Assembly: GCA_038501625.1 (NCBI GenBank)
Contig: JAZAYU010000123.1
Location: 992,001 to 1,056,000, forward strand
Length of the DNA: 64,000 nt
Direction of reading: 5' to 3'
Origin: Corbicula japonica
Taxonomy: Eukaryota; Mollusca; Bivalvia; Venerida; Cyrenidae
A program made the position numbers and the translations under genes. The notes beneath the pieces are model-generated. The model was not told where the DNA came from. It saw nothing but the letters and a program-made list of their open reading frames with translations, and ran no database searches. Below, piece by piece: positions 60,801-63,545 of the stretch (within the stretch, counting starts at the first letter, position 1; each line of letters starts with the position of its first letter).

Positions 60801-62705
60801 GCTGAAATTACTATTGTTTTATATCTGGAGCCTTTTACTTCTATGAAATGGCGCCATAGGAATGATAAAATTACAAATATTTTTCACCAGGAACTCCTTT
60901 CTGCTACGTAATTTTGCGCAAAAGGAATGATGAAATTACTCCTTTTTTTGCCAGGAACTCTTTCCTGCTATGCAAATGACGCCCTTGTCTTCTGTGGTAT
61001 ACCAGATTGTAAAGAGGAAAGCCAGCGCCATAGTAAGTATCTTTTTTATGTGTCACTGATCGTTTTGTTTTTAGAGATAAATGCTCTGAAATGGTTCAAA
61101 GGAACTTCTCTTTTTATCCACCAGAATGGAGAGTAATATACTTATGACATAATTCGGCAAAAAAGACACCCAAACAAATTTTACATTAAGTTTTATAAAA
61201 TTTAATATAAATGAATAAAGGAAGGCAAACTCCAATCGTTTACTACGCGTTTCGAGTTGATTTTTACACTTCTTTATGGGAATGTTATTACATCGACATA
61301 TAATGTAATCATTTTGTGATAAAAATGTTATCAGTATTTTCCCTGAATCACAGACAAAAGTAGATACAAGGCGACAAGACTACCTCTCGAAAACAAACCA
61401 CTTTTGCCGGTCATATGACTGGTTTTAATAGCAAGGTTTTAACGTAGAATTATAATGAGAACAGAAAATGACAAAGCATATTAAGGTTCACAAAGTCCAC
61501 CTTGATATAATACATATACATTTTTATATTTTTATAAGTTTTATTTTCAAGATGAAGATAAGTGTGAGTGATTGAAAATGAAACCCTATTTGCCACCGGG
61601 ATTCAAAGCTGTTAGTATGGTGTTACTGGAAACTGGAAATGTAATTTCCAGTGTCAACATTAGACTTAGACAGTAAAACAGGAAATGTTCTAAGTTTTCT
61701 GGATCAAAAGAAATGAATAAAAGGTGCACATCGGCCGGATTCGAACCCGGTTTATCTGCCTGACAGGCAAGCATTCTACCACTGAATCACTCATGTTTGT
61801 GAGCTTTTAACACAGACTATAAAATAATAATTATCCCTCTATTATGTACAATTAAGTACAATCAACAATATAAAGATTTTTTTTGAATGTATGAGTGTGA
61901 GTGTTATTGTTATGCTGTACTGCAGCAACAGGTTTCTTTTCAATGCGTTCAACTGAGATTGTCCTGTAATCGTTCGATAACAATTATTTGCAAAGTCGAT
62001 TATAAGCATAATGCTATTTTTTGACTTAGGTGTTTCCGGTAGTTTTTTTGTGCCTATTTTCTCAATTTTACATTTTATATCAGTAAAAATGAAATGTCAA
62101 CTTAAGACGCTCACACATGAGGGTTTCGGTGACATAGAACAAAATAGCTTCAGATCGCGCTGTTTTTCCGACATATCGACGAACCTATTCTTTTAATAGT
62201 TGTTAATAGTATAGAAATAAAATATCATAATCATGGACTAATGCTAAACAACTTTGTACTTCAACTGAAAACAACAACAGCAGATCACCCTGATAAATAT
62301 GCTAGCGTCTTTTACAGAGTTTTCCCAGTATGCACAGGCTTGGAATTCATTATTTTTAAGAGCCCTTTTACTGCACTTACTGCGTCCGCCTTTAAGTTTG
62401 AGCTGGTAATTTGTATCAAACGTTAGGCATATATTCTAAATAATCTGGTTTAATTATTATACAAGGTAAAAGACAAACACTATTTTAATTAAAGATAACC
62501 GTAACACGAAAAGCAGAAACAATTTCCGACATAACTTTTGTAGCGTATGATCACGACTGTTATACATTGACGGAAGAGGACAAGTTATATGCCCCTGACA
62601 AAGCATCCGACAAGGTGATATGTGAAATGTTGGGGAAAATGTACTTGGAAGAACCTTCCCCTGAGTTTCCTGGCTGTCAGGGATGTTCTTGCTGCCAAAT
62701 GAAAG
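22028..62705 (+). CDS. multi-kringle protein with alternating six-cysteine CC modules (13-exon model, 3' incomplete)
   Basis: Thirteen exons join in one frame for about 612 codons: signal peptide, K1, A1, K2, B1, K3, A2, K4, B2. Each kringle is split by a phase-1 intron after its third cysteine and keeps all six cysteines. After K1 and K3 comes an A module (YxC, C, C, C, CC) joined through a phase-0 intron. After K2 and K4 comes a B module (DCY, C, then GCxGCxCC) joined through a phase-1 intron. All four modules end CC followed by two or three residues and K/R-G. Kringles are disulfide-bonded extracellular protein- or glycan-binding domains, so the product should be secreted or an ectodomain; no protease, lectin or membrane domain is seen before the window ends. 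Every kringle-module unit is bounded by phase-1 introns, so whole units can be duplicated without a frame break. The donor after B2 shows the gene continues. I do not recognise the A/B modules as a named domain. Confidence 0.8.
22385..22475 (+). repeat. solo 5' segment of a GTCCG-type repeat element
   Basis: GGGATGCATATAGTAATTGC followed by CTGTCCGTTAGTCTGTCCGT; intronic. Confidence 0.45.
22943..23125 (+). CDS. kringle gene, K1 first half
   Basis: Acceptor TTTTGTGTATAG, phase 1; donor ATCTG/GTACTG, phase 1. Reads ECYYGGSLKYNG, ATRSGKQCQRWDSQLPNAH, FPMDGS and NNYCRSPNASG. These are the kringle C1, T-x-SG-x2-CQ-x-W (C2) and NYCR-x-P (C3) signatures. It is the most canonical of the four kringles. 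Confidence 0.88.
23205..23278 (-). repeat. tRNA-like sequence, probable SINE head
   Basis: The minus strand carries GGTTCGATTCCC (perfect box B) and CGCTCGGTAGCGCG (poor box A). It lies just downstream of the K1 first-half exon. Confidence 0.45.
23336..23425. mobile_element. palindromic MITE, copy 4 (degenerate)
   Basis: GCAAATCAGTTGCTTGATATTTG and CAGCCAACCAGCTGCTTGAG arms with a TGGCTGGTCATAT centre; terminal AAGGTTATAAA is lost. Confidence 0.55.
23884..27430 (-). mobile_element. non-LTR retrotransposon (endonuclease + reverse transcriptase), dead copy
   Basis: On the minus strand the element starts near 27430 with WNVQGLRNKL, DFLFFTET (endonuclease N-terminus) and then YLLGDLNSRTG near 26960. 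It ends at a (CTTGAA)n tail (about 23884-23910), which is typical of elements ending in a short repeat. The parts lie in several frames (27315-27109, 27094-26792, 26635-26420, 26405-25242). A further piece at about 24945-25025 has LFDAMVAPILLYGAEVWG in a broken frame. No target-site duplication was identified. It lies in the kringle-gene intron between the two K1 exons. Confidence 0.85.
25242..26405 (-). CDS. reverse-transcriptase fragment of the LINE (387 codons)
   Basis: Motifs in order: GVIVPIYKKGDKNNCSNYRG, QFGFRDGHST, AFDTVNRDALWEKL and a PILFILFVNDI block. The catalytic FADD box sits near residues 351-354 (ILFADDIVLF). The usual G-x-RQG-x2-S stretch before PILF is shortened (VTIGLNPILF), an apparent in-frame deletion of several residues that should impair activity. 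It is cut off upstream and downstream by frameshifts or stops. From family knowledge it is an EN/RT LINE of the jockey/CR1/I group; the clade cannot be fixed by eye. Confidence 0.85.
   Translation of the reverse strand: MSTENSITNRINFLNSRSEFSKVKRKAKNMFNSKEKHKLSILSKTSPRKFWKYLNKFRKSTHNYSTDDLNIEDFAKHFSTNANCVSDQNRIHVFNNEHIENVNIDRLDCAFSVEEIKKTISSLKRNKSSDYENNVADFFIDSNDFIAPYLCTLFNHIFDNGIYPESWTKGVIVPIYKKGDKNNCSNYRGITLVNIMAKIFSLLLRNRLNKWCEDEAVFNSSQFGFRDGHSTFDAIFVLHSIIQKVLSKKARLWCIFVDHKRAFDTVNRDALWEKLIKSGISCKMLNMVKSLYRSVQSCVRLSHSMSDFFDVTIGLNPILFILFVNDILETIDFNQMTETDLELLNKYLILFADDIVLFTTNPNSLQAQIDNLLLYSIKWGLEINVEK
27431..29674. other. intron between the two K1 exons, right part
   Basis: No exon seen. Frames such as 29065-29331 lack motifs. 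The segment 29220-29350 resembles 29935-30060 (about two thirds identity), an old intronic duplication. Confidence 0.4.
29675..29754 (+). CDS. kringle gene, K1 second half
   Basis: Acceptor GATTTTTCAG, phase 1; donor GCT/GTAAGT, phase 0. Encodes VWCVTTDTKV, TEQCDVLPC, then RDYTIA. It supplies kringle cysteines 4-6 with the WC motif kept. Confidence 0.87.
30298..30457 (+). CDS. kringle gene, module A1
   Basis: Acceptor ACTAATTTTAG, phase 0; donor AAAAAAG/GTAATT, phase 1. Reads VYTLTADYQC, TDWCDTTW, HLCYHEDF, DNCTDYLCCAKKG. Six cysteines with gaps 8, 9, 14, 4 and 0. Aligns with A2 (56822-56966) by cysteine order, exon phases and the CCAK ending. No named domain recognised. Confidence 0.82.
30560..30840 (+). 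repeat. tRNA-derived SINE-like unit with repeated borders
   Basis: Starts with TTCGCTCCCAAGTAGAGGCA. A perfect box A (TAGCTCAGTCGG) follows at about 30750 and box B (GGTTCGCTCCC) at 30807, then the border segment again (CAGTAGAGGCAATATCATTT). It is the plus-strand counterpart of 5117-5413. Confidence 0.7.
30969..31055. mobile_element. AAGGTTATAAA palindromic MITE, copy 5 (short)
   Basis: AAGGTTATAAAACTGAGAAT with CCAGTCTCAAATCAGATG, and a right arm TTTAGACTGGTTTCAAATCT; the central part is deleted. Confidence 0.7.
31856..32026 (+). CDS. kringle gene, K2 first half
   Basis: Acceptor CATGTTTTAG, phase 1; donor AACAG/GTACAA, phase 1. Encodes DCYNGSPSNYTGRW, MVKCLSWVLF, and ARNYCRDPTRTG. The usual T-x-SG before the second cysteine is not conserved, unlike K1 and K3. 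Confidence 0.85.
32480..32575 (+). CDS. kringle gene, K2 second half
   Basis: Acceptor AATATTGCAG, phase 1; donor AAATA/GTAAGT, phase 1. Encodes TPSCVIANGDSG, EIKPCNIPTC, ETAATLN. The kringle tryptophan before cysteine 4 is replaced by serine (PSC), a feature shared with K4 (LSC). Confidence 0.82.
32761..33240 (+). repeat. ~50 bp degenerate tandem repeat, about nine or ten units
   Basis: Units approximate AAGAAGCTAAGTAAATGGCT, CAAAATGAGGGCATATGCAG, ACCTAA. Units are well separated by indels. The array fills most of the intron before exon B1. Confidence 0.65.
33622..33777 (+). CDS. kringle gene, module B1
   Basis: Acceptor ATATATTCCAG, phase 1; donor CCAAGG/GTAACC, phase 1. Encodes YDNDCYKVQVPVNS, DQEQCEVLGMQYHEP, KPGCNGCPCCQAKG. 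Cysteine gaps are 19, 16, 2, 1 and 0. Matches B2 (62544-62705) in length, cysteines, YDxDCY start and CCQxKG end. Confidence 0.84.
34264..34485. mobile_element. ~220 bp TTCGCG-rich element with imperfect terminal inverted repeats
   Basis: Left end TACTGTAGTATCATATTTCG and right end CGAAATTAAATGATACAACAGTATA are imperfect complements. The body repeats ATTTCGCG and GCGAAAT on both strands. Confidence 0.55.
34881..34948. mobile_element. palindromic MITE, copy 6 (right half only)
   Basis: Starts in the centre (AGTCGCCATTTCAGCCAATC) and runs to TTTTATAACCTT; the left arm is missing. Confidence 0.7.
35110..35235 (+). repeat. ~23 bp tandem repeat, about six units
   Basis: Units resemble CGCAGTTCATAAATCATTAG, with GCACTGTTCATAAATCATTAG variants. 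Confidence 0.75.
35246..35365 (-). repeat. CpG-rich TTCTCGATT repeat family, left copy
   Basis: Begins TACAGTCAAGCCTGCGAGAT then GCTTCCGC, followed by CGTTTACCGATTCTCGATTC. The same end occurs in reverse orientation at 53484-53513, and related ends at about 52515 and 52966. A second TTCTCG-rich part follows near 35785-35830 on the opposite strand. Confidence 0.55.
37501..37671 (+). CDS. nested gene, exon with C-x2-C motif
   Basis: Frame open from at least 37463. Reads MCERNSSRPIGIAPM, SFAHRLNIWKHFRSRKIKGR, PNRTTEMNIVHCQSCRNRTQ. Good donor. No repeat overlaps it. Confidence 0.5.
37501..46916 (+). CDS. small nested gene inside the kringle intron (two-exon minimum model)
   Basis: Exon 37501-37671 (57 codons, donor TTAAAG/GTATGC, phase 0) joins exon 46824-46916 (acceptor CTTCTTTTTTCAG, phase 0, stop TAA). 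The result is an 87-residue basic protein. It holds AHRLNIWKHFRSRKIKGR, then HCQSCRNRTQLK, a second cysteine after ENVQ, and ends SPKKKSSND. The C-x2-C and basic residues suggest a small zinc-ribbon or nucleic-acid-linked protein. A distant likeness to the end of UPF0711/C18orf21-type proteins is only an idea. An in-frame extension to an acceptor at 37463 would make 37501 internal, so earlier exons may exist, for example one ending at the strong donor ATATG/GTGAGT at 36100. Same strand as its host gene. Confidence 0.5.
38130..38315. repeat. GATCCAGATCAGC palindrome family, copy
   Basis: GTGTAGATCCATATCTGTGC, CAGAAATAACCTAAG, GCTGATCTGGATCTACAGT, flanked by AACCCTTTACT and AGTAAAGGGTT. One of about ten loci between 38 and 52.2 kb. 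Confidence 0.75.
39301..40040 (+). repeat. tandem-repeat element, ~142 bp units x5, with CT/GTC-rich head
   Basis: Head TCTCCATCTCCCCCTCTGGG then CTGTCTGTCTGTCAC. Units start TTTCCGCTCAATAAC at 39364, 39505, 39648, 39786 and 39930 and contain GACCCAGAGCATTCAAACTT and TATTGATTTTGGGGTCAGTA. It runs directly into a GATCCAGATCAGC palindrome. Confidence 0.88.
40035..40235. repeat. GATCCAGATCAGC palindrome family, copy
   Basis: CCAGATCACCCAGCACATTT, GATCTGGATGTACAGGTACTG, GTGAAGTTTCTGATCTAAAT; follows the 142 bp array without a gap. Confidence 0.65.
40285..40787. mobile_element. 503 bp TIR element with 6 bp target-site duplication
   Basis: Perfect 12 bp ends CAGGCCTCCTAG / CTAGGAGGCCTG, flanked on both sides by TAGTAC (40279-40284 and 40788-40793). 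The interior carries repeated AAACCTTTAAAA motifs and no ORF. Confidence 0.85.
41101..41156. repeat. poly-C/poly-A and (CAAA)n low-complexity tract
   Basis: CCTCCCCCCCCCCC then AAAAAAAAAACAACAAACAA and more CAAA units. Confidence 0.9.
41157..42577. other. nested-gene intron, no feature seen
   Basis: AT-rich sequence without recognisable repeats or supported exons. Confidence 0.5.
42578..42975. repeat. GATCCAGATCAGC palindrome family, two adjacent copies
   Basis: AACCCTTTACTCCATAGATC, TGTAGATCCAGATCAGCCCG, then a second unit with AGATCAGCCGACACATCTGT, GATCTGGATCTGCACTGTG and TAGATCCAGATCAAAG. Confidence 0.75.
43005..43085. repeat. GATCCAGATCAGC palindrome family, half copy
   Basis: ATGCAGGTCAGACAGCACAT, GTCTGATCTGAATCTAGACTG; interrupted by the element starting at 43116. 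Confidence 0.55.
43116..44495 (+). mobile_element. tandem-repeat element, ~168-188 bp units x7, with complementary ends
   Basis: Left end TTTTATACCCCCGCTTCGAA then GAGGGGCGTATA and a (GTCC/GTGC) run. Units start ATTTCCGTCGCAGTTTTCTA at about 43201, 43389, 43576, 43742, 43911, 44080 and 44248. Right end ATTGCGGGGGTATTAAT complements the left end. Architecture resembles non-autonomous Helitron-like or tandem-repeat MITEs described in bivalves; the class is inferred. Confidence 0.85.
44540..44605. repeat. GATCCAGATCAGC palindrome family, half copy
   Basis: ATCCAGGCTGATCTGGATCT, GTAGTGTTCACCCATGTGAT. Confidence 0.55.
44930..45150. repeat. GATCCAGATCAGC palindrome family, full copy
   Basis: TAGATCCATATCAGCCGGCA, CAGTCTGATCAGGATCTGCA, TGGTCAGAAATACTAAACGA, then the inverse half AGATCCTGATCAGATGGCAT ending in GTGTCGGCTGATCTGGCTC. 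Confidence 0.8.
45700..45875. repeat. GATCCAGATCAGC palindrome family, copy
   Basis: ACCTACTCTATGGAATATGG, GTGGATCCAGAACAACCAGC, TGTCAGGATCTACACTTCAC, TAGATCCAGATCAGATAGTG; truncated by the element at 45893. Confidence 0.65.
45893..46690 (+). mobile_element. tandem-repeat element, ~165 bp units x4-5, with complementary ends
   Basis: Left end TTTTTATGCCCCCGGAATCT; right end GCTATCGGGGGCATATGCGT. Units contain CAAGTTGGATATTTCTCAAT at 45950, 46121, 46290, 46448 and 46565 and TCATGACCCTGACAAGTTAC. Second clear example of the architecture at 43116-44495. Confidence 0.8.
46824..46916 (+). CDS. nested gene, terminal exon
   Basis: Strong polypyrimidine tract and CAG before GGCAACAAG. Encodes GNKKENVQCFMRRYGN, FYNNTSPKKKSSND and a stop. 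Followed by ~1.6 kb free of the repeats that crowd both sides, as expected for a 3' UTR. Confidence 0.5.
   Translation, partial: GNKKENVQCFMRRYGNFYNNTSPKKKSSND
46917..48545 (+). other. probable 3' UTR of the nested gene
   Basis: No interspersed repeat is seen here although its neighbourhood is dense with them. CAG-rich patches such as AGCCAGCAGCCAGTGG occur between 47130 and 47530. It ends at an AATAAA. Confidence 0.4.
48521..48526 (+). promoter_or_regulatory. candidate poly(A) signal AATAAA
   Basis: AATAAAGAAA about 1.6 kb after the nested gene's stop and just before repeats resume at 48620. Confidence 0.35.
48620..48862. repeat. GATCCAGATCAGC palindrome family, full copy
   Basis: TTTAACCCTTCCTCAATATA, GTAGATCCAGATCAGCCGGC, GTCAAAAATAACCTAATGAA, GATCAGAAGGCACAGATGTG, AGGTGTATCTATGGAGGAAA. 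Best example of the unit with its flanks. Confidence 0.85.
48950..49990 (+). repeat. tandem array, ~125-170 bp units x6, with CGGGCGCA end
   Basis: Units contain GGCAATGACTCAAAGTGCAG, TGCACAAGAACCGTAACTCT, AACTTTGTCACCATAGGTTC and AAACTTGGTATGCATGTTTC. The right end GTTGTCGGGCGCACACATCC resembles ends of the other tandem elements; no matching head was seen. Confidence 0.8.
50150..50345. repeat. GATCCAGATCAGC palindrome family, copy
   Basis: CAGTCTGATTTGGATCTACA, TTTCTGATCAAGATGTGACA, GATCCAGATCAGACCACATA, TGAAGTAAATGGTTAA. Confidence 0.75.
50582..51177. mobile_element. 596 bp TIR element with 7 bp target-site duplication
   Basis: Ends CAAAGACCTATATAT and ATATATAGGTCTTTG, flanked by CTCTAGT at 50575-50581 and 51178-51184. 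No coding frame inside. Confidence 0.85.
51300..52165. repeat. GATCCAGATCAGC family, cluster of diverged copies
   Basis: Several degenerate units: TGTAGATCCACATCAGCCTG, TCTGATCAGGATTAGCACC, GTAGATCTAGATTAGCATGC, GCAGATCCAGATCAGCATGC. Interspersed with TTGGTCAGGAATAACCTTAT and linking segments. Confidence 0.65.
52464..53174. repeat. 260 bp direct duplication, offset 451 bp
   Basis: 52464-52723 and 52915-53174 are almost identical (one difference noticed, CGGGGAACC against CGGGAAACC). Each holds three GGCATGCGCAT-type subunits spaced ~37 bp, each followed by TTTCTCGATT and a CACGCT. Confidence 0.9.
53320..53515 (-). repeat. CpG-rich TTCTCGATT repeat family, right copy
   Basis: On the minus strand it begins TACAGTCAAGCCTGCGTGAT then GCTTCCGC, as at 35246, and continues through AACGAGAAACGAGAATCG. 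Ends 27 bp before exon K3. Confidence 0.6.
53542..53721 (+). CDS. kringle gene, K3 first half
   Basis: Acceptor AAATATTGTAG, phase 1; donor ATTG/GTATGT, phase 1. Encodes DCFSGTSWDYNGKWSRT, ISGRKCKRWDQSS, FPDGSLEAAENYCRDPQIIG. Close to K1: both keep T-x-SG/ISG-x2-C-x-RW and FP-x-DGS. Confidence 0.88.
54389..54422 (+). repeat. (CAG)n microsatellite
   Basis: About eleven uninterrupted CAG units, inside the 908 bp DNA element. Confidence 0.95.
54825..54859 (+). repeat. (GAT)n microsatellite
   Basis: About eleven to twelve GAT/ATG units inside the same element; it creates a spurious poly-Asp frame. Confidence 0.95.
55605..55785 (+). repeat. solo 5' segment of an ACGCCCGTCGAAGACGGG-type element
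   Basis: TTTTATACGCCCGTCGAAGA then CGGGTCGTTGTATGG, followed by GGCGGGCGGGCATTCAGGCG runs. Same head architecture as 43116 but without tandem units. Confidence 0.6.
56018..56205 (+). CDS. kringle gene, K3 second half with extended linker
   Basis: Acceptor CCCATCAG, phase 1 (an alternative AACAG at 56005 would add four residues); donor TATTG/GTATGT, phase 0. Encodes YVWCEIDDPV, FEMCTVPSC, then a ~40-residue linker (TGYGSLTTPRTLITTTWDYW, ending VTGEVL). The homologous K1 exon has only RDYTIA after the last cysteine. Confidence 0.8.
56206..56627. other. intron, no feature seen
   Basis: AT-rich, no repeat or exon recognised. Confidence 0.5.
56628..56764. mobile_element. palindromic MITE, copy 7
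   Basis: AATTATAAAACTGAGTTTGG, CCAGTCTGAATTCTCAAGCA, ATCTGATTGGCGGAAATGG and the inverse arm ending CTGCTTTATAAATTTG. Confidence 0.75.
56822..56966 (+). CDS. kringle gene, module A2
   Basis: Acceptor CATTTGCTTAG, phase 0; the exon ends AAAGAG before GCAAGT, phase 1. Encodes VKHADDTYRC, ATDSCFSAEVLGC, DRECFFEVLCCAKRG. Cysteine gaps 6, 7, 12, 5 and 0. The donor is GC rather than GT, in the AG/GCAAGT context usual for GC-AG introns, at the position where A1 has AAG/GTAATT. Without splicing the frame would stop two codons later. Confidence 0.8.
57000..58870. other. intron between A2 and K4, left part
   Basis: No exon seen. Contains a TAATTGAA-rich AT stretch (57290-57420) and the dispersed repeat at 57480. 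Confidence 0.5.
57480..57590 (-). repeat. dispersed repeat, inverted match to 4964-5074
   Basis: TTACACTATCGGCTCATTAC, ATTCACCTCTGTTATTGGCT, AAAGAAATAGTTCACCATTT. Confidence 0.65.
58880..59540 (+). repeat. ~68 bp tandem repeat, about ten units
   Basis: Units: CTCTAGCCTCTTATTGGTCA, GTCAGGTCTAACAACACTTG, TCTATTATAAGTCAGGCTTG, TCTACAAA. Left units are a distinct subtype (AACTGGTCAGTCCAGTTCTA, AAGTCATGCCGGTC). Confidence 0.9.
59635..59730. mobile_element. 96 bp palindromic MITE next to exon K4
   Basis: AACATTGGATTGTTTAAGTT AGCG at the left and CGCTAACTTTTAAACAATCC GAATGTT at the right are imperfect complements. Confidence 0.7.
59790..59960 (+). CDS. kringle gene, K4 first half
   Basis: Acceptor GCTCCTTATTAG, phase 1; donor CAAG/GTAAAT, phase 1. 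Encodes GCFNESSYQYSGNWNYS, GEVCSSWNKYG, FPLAGDIDTNYCRDPYKQG. Like K2 it lacks the T-x-SG before cysteine 2. Confidence 0.86.
60050..60163. mobile_element. palindromic MITE, copy 8
   Basis: AAAGATAATAAAGCAGAGAA, CACCAGTCTCAAATCACAAG, AATCTGATTGGCTGAAGTGA and right arm TCAAATCTCAGTTTTATAAT. Confidence 0.65.
60180..60985 (+). repeat. ~62 bp minisatellite derived from the 3' splice site and start of the K4 second-half exon
   Basis: About twelve intronic units of the form GAAATTACTATTGTTTTATA, CCTGGAGCTCTTTACTGCTA, TGGAAATGGCGCCATAGGAA. The last copy is the real splice junction: CTTTTTTTGCCAG then GAACTCTTTCCTGCTATGCA and AATGACGCC. Similarity runs ~33 bases into the exon. Three units (about 60246, 60377 and 60888) keep CCAGGA at the splice position; most have CTGGA. 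Confidence 0.9.
60955..61032 (+). CDS. kringle gene, K4 second half
   Basis: Acceptor TTTTTTTGCCAG, phase 1; donor CCATA/GTAAGT, phase 1. Encodes TLSCYANDALVFCGIPDC then KEESQRH. Cysteines 4-6 are present but the C4-C5 loop is shorter than in K1-K3, and the tryptophan before cysteine 4 is serine. The first ~33 bases are shared with the upstream minisatellite. Confidence 0.83.
61140..61725. other. intron between K4 and B2, no feature seen
   Basis: AT-rich; no exon or known repeat recognised before the tRNA-like sequence. Confidence 0.5.
61726..61796 (-). repeat. tRNA-like sequence (Asp/Gly-like), pseudogene or SINE head
   Basis: The minus strand reads GATTCAGTGGTAGAATGC (box A), CTTGCCTGTCAGGCAGA (anticodon arm, loop CTGTCAG) and GGGTTCGAATCCGG (box B). 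The T stem has two mismatches and the acceptor stem does not close, so a working tRNA is unlikely. Confidence 0.5.
62544..62705 (+). CDS. kringle gene, module B2
   Basis: Acceptor TAACTTTTGTAG, phase 1; donor AAAG/GTTTGA, phase 1. Encodes YDHDCYTLTEEDKLY, VICEMLGKMYLEEP, FPGCQGCSCCQMKG. Cysteine gaps 20, 17, 2, 1 and 0. The donor shows at least one more exon beyond. Confidence 0.84.
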
Positions 62706-62889
62706 GTTTGAATTTTTACGCGTTTCTGTTTCTAGTTAAAAGTCATCAAAACAAAAGACCTCTAAGAAATTAAAAGTATTAAATTTTTAATTTTTAAATT
62801 TTTAATTGGCTAAATATTTATGGCAAAAAAATCTGACATGGGAGGGAATGGTATTAAACCAAAATAGTGTTAAATAGTAAAGTAGTAAT

Positions 62890-63070
62890 ATATGCATATC
62901 AGGAATCGCCACTCACAAAACACAGCCTCCCCACACAGCGAAAAAGAAGAGAGAAAGAGAGAGCATGTTTGTTATAAGTATGTCAATTCAAAAAGGACGC
63001 CACAAACAATTAACGAAAAAGAGAACCTTTGGGGATACCGCCTTGGAACGGTCAGTGGCAGAGAATAGAT
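62890..63070 (+). repeat. dispersed repeat, copy 4
   Basis: ATATGCATATCAGGAATCGC, CACAGCGAAAAAGAAGAGAG, CCACAAACAATTAACGAAAA, CCGCCTTGGAACGGTCAGTG. Confidence 0.7.
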
Positions 63071-63299
63071 TGTAATCAGAAGCCGGTCCAAAAACGATTA
63101 AAATATTTGCTGAAACTGTAGCAGTCGACGTTCTATTAATTATTTCATAATAATGCTATTTTGTGTAACATGTATATACAAACCAGTATAACACGATTAC
63201 ATTTTCAGTTTTTAAGATACCTTTAACTTGGAGAACTTTTGTAATGTGAATAGCCTTTTTCTTGTGAACGGACAAGAAAATAGTTTCGAATTATATAGT

Positions 63300-63545
63300 A
63301 ACAAGTGAAATATGCATATCTGGAAGGACCACATCCAGGAGACTCTGCCTCGGCACACAGCAAAAATGTAGAGATGAGAAGAGAGCATGGTCACCGTTAT
63401 ACAATGATCATTTTCAGAACAGACGCCACAAACAATTAACGAAATTGATAACACGAGGGGTTACCGCCTTGGAACGGTTAGTTGCCAAAATATTTTAGGG
63501 TTGAAACTAGGTTCTTGGGTGCACCAACCTCACACTTGTCTCAAC
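63300..63545 (+). repeat. dispersed repeat, copy 5
   Basis: ATATGCATATCTGGAAGGAC, CCACAAACAATTAACGAAAT, GGGGTTACCGCCTTGGAACG, GGTTCTTGGGTGCACCAACC; the most complete copy, 63% or more like the others by eye. Confidence 0.7.

Noticed and set aside
61726..61796. Functional tRNA-Asp gene
   Set aside because: Internal boxes are good but T and acceptor stems do not pair properly.
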